Assembly: GCA_027306785.1 (NCBI GenBank)
Contig: DAHUZB010000024.1
Location: 80,782-144,781 of the forward strand
Origin: Vulcanimicrobiota bacterium
GTDB taxonomy: Bacteria > Vulcanimicrobiota > Vulcanimicrobiia > Vulcanimicrobiales > Vulcanimicrobiaceae
Direction: 5' to 3'
DNA: 64,000 nt
The position numbers and the translations under genes were made by a program. Each line of letters starts with the position of its first letter. Position 1 is the first letter of the stretch. Under the pieces are notes generated by a model that saw only the letters and a program-made list of their open reading frames with translations, was not told where the DNA came from and ran no database searches. Shown here piece by piece: positions 63,675 to 64,000 of this stretch.

Positions 63675-63714
63675 TAAAGCAAAGAGCCCGGCAACGCCGG
63701 GCTCTTTGCTTTAT
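63674..63714 (+). terminator. Very strong hairpin terminator after tRNA-Ser(CGA)
   Basis: A perfect 19-bp stem (63674-63692 with 63696-63714) with loop AAC. The outer part is ATAAAGCAAAGAG and the inner part CCCGGC, so the 3' arm ends CTTTGCTTTAT, giving a T-rich exit. Confidence 0.88.
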
Positions 63715-63731
63715 GCGACGTCGCGTGTGCC

Positions 63732-63755
63732 TCGAACTCACGGTACCCTCATCAG
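63732..63755 (-). repeat. Inverted 24-nt copy of the tRNA-Ser(CGA) variable/T-arm
   Basis: The 24 nt at 63732-63755 are the exact reverse complement of 63633-63656, which covers the 3' half of the variable arm to the T loop of tRNA-Ser(CGA). With the terminator hairpin lying midway between the two arms, the whole 63633-63755 region is a large interrupted palindrome. Confidence 0.9.
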
Positions 63756-63789
63756 CGGAGTGCGCAACGCGCACGCAGCGGTTTTGCGC

Positions 63790-63861
63790 GTGTCATCCTG
63801 AGCTTGTCGAAGGGCGCATGCGTTCGTTGTTCCGCGGCCCTTCGACACGCTCAGGGTGACA
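63790..63861 (+). repeat. Palindromic repeat element with CTGAGC-TGTCGAAGGG ends
   Basis: The 72-bp unit has ends TGTCATCCTGAGCTTGTCGA (from 63791) and, inverted, the sequence at 63838-63861, matching at 22 of 24 positions. The interior is GCGCATGCGTTCGTTGTTCC with GCGG. It is a MITE- or REP-like intergenic element. The stretch 63715-64000 contains no gene that can be supported; short frames across it are repeat translations. Confidence 0.85.
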
Positions 63862-63947
63862 TGGGGGAGCGTGCGTTCGAGTCTGATCGCCGTCATGAAC
63901 AGCACGTAGCCCGGCAGTACTATCGCACCTTTGCTTTTCATACGCGT

Positions 63948-64000
63948 GTGTCACCCTGAGCCTCTCGAAGGGCGCATGCATTCGTTGTTCCGCGGCCCGT
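63948..64000 (+). repeat. Second copy of the palindromic repeat (cut by window end)
   Basis: Bases 63948-63998 match 63790-63840 in the same orientation with four differences in 51. The inverted 3' half would lie beyond the window. Between the two copies, 63862-63947 shows no recognisable gene or structure. Confidence 0.85.

Noticed and set aside
63590..63859. 89-aa reading frame across tRNA-Ser(CGA) and the repeats
   Set aside because: It translates a tRNA gene, a terminator and a palindromic repeat (CHPELVEGR-type peptide); no protein features.

Overview
The window is ordinary bacterial chromosome at high GC (roughly 60-65%), densely packed, with many 1-20 nt gene overlaps and frequent GTG/TTG starts. 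The gene set (short EF-Ts, archaeal-type prolyl-tRNA synthetase, MEP isoprenoid genes, FloA/NfeD, M16 peptidase, dTDP-sugar genes, secreted S8 and S53 peptidases) suggests a deep-branching, soil-type high-GC lineage of the Terrabacteria kind, possibly Eremiobacterota (Vulcanimicrobiota). That placement is a low-confidence inference; no rRNA gene is present.

Layout. 1-1.5 kb: dTDP-sugar genes rfbB-rfbA on the minus strand. 1.6-10.6 kb: a translation, envelope and isoprenoid block, rpsB-tsf-pyrH-frr-uppS-cdsA-dxr-rseP-ispG. 10.6-14.1 kb: a membrane sensor-like protein, an amino acid permease, a Nudix hydrolase and a cobalamin adenosyltransferase. 14.2-19 kb: proS, an M16 peptidase, an Amj-like lipid II flippase and a TPR lipoprotein. 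19-22.6 kb: a minus-strand operon of two polytopic glycosyltransferases with GtrA. 22.6-28.7 kb: glpX, a flavin disulfide reductase, then an NAD-related run (separate amidase, NadE, a CysG-like protein, CinA). 28.7-30.5 kb: a subtilisin lipoprotein. 30.5-35.6 kb: a tightly overlapped minus-strand operon encoding a CoA-binding protein, LuxE-like, LuxC-like, class III aminotransferase and Gfo/Idh/MocA proteins. 35.6-37.4 kb: leuCD. 37.5-41.5 kb: an orphan lipoprotein coupled to an S53 peptidase lipoprotein. 42.8-50 kb: rpmE-prfA-prmC-pyrG, two glycosyltransferases and a stalk-domain protein. 50-59 kb: a Firmicutes-like housekeeping order (HIT, rpsU, yqeY, nfeD, floA, phoH, ybeY, dgkA-PAP2, cdd, recO, ruvX, mltG) without era. 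60-64 kb: a GT28 glycosyltransferase, DoxX, five tRNA genes, tadA and palindromic repeats.

Functional threads. Many genes serve the undecaprenyl/cell-wall cycle (uppS, cdsA, dxr, ispG, Amj, DgkA-PAP2, MltG). The tRNA cluster pairs tRNA-Arg(ACG) with TadA, which makes its inosine. The most unusual signals are: a run of palindromes, one resembling the repeat at the window end, read through in frame inside dxr; the LuxE/LuxC/aminotransferase/oxidoreductase operon with no luciferase, which could turn a carboxylic acid into an amine; an inverted 24-nt copy of part of tRNA-Ser; and three genes (phoH, recO, the GT28 gene) whose conserved N-termini lie upstream of any ATG, GTG or TTG codon.
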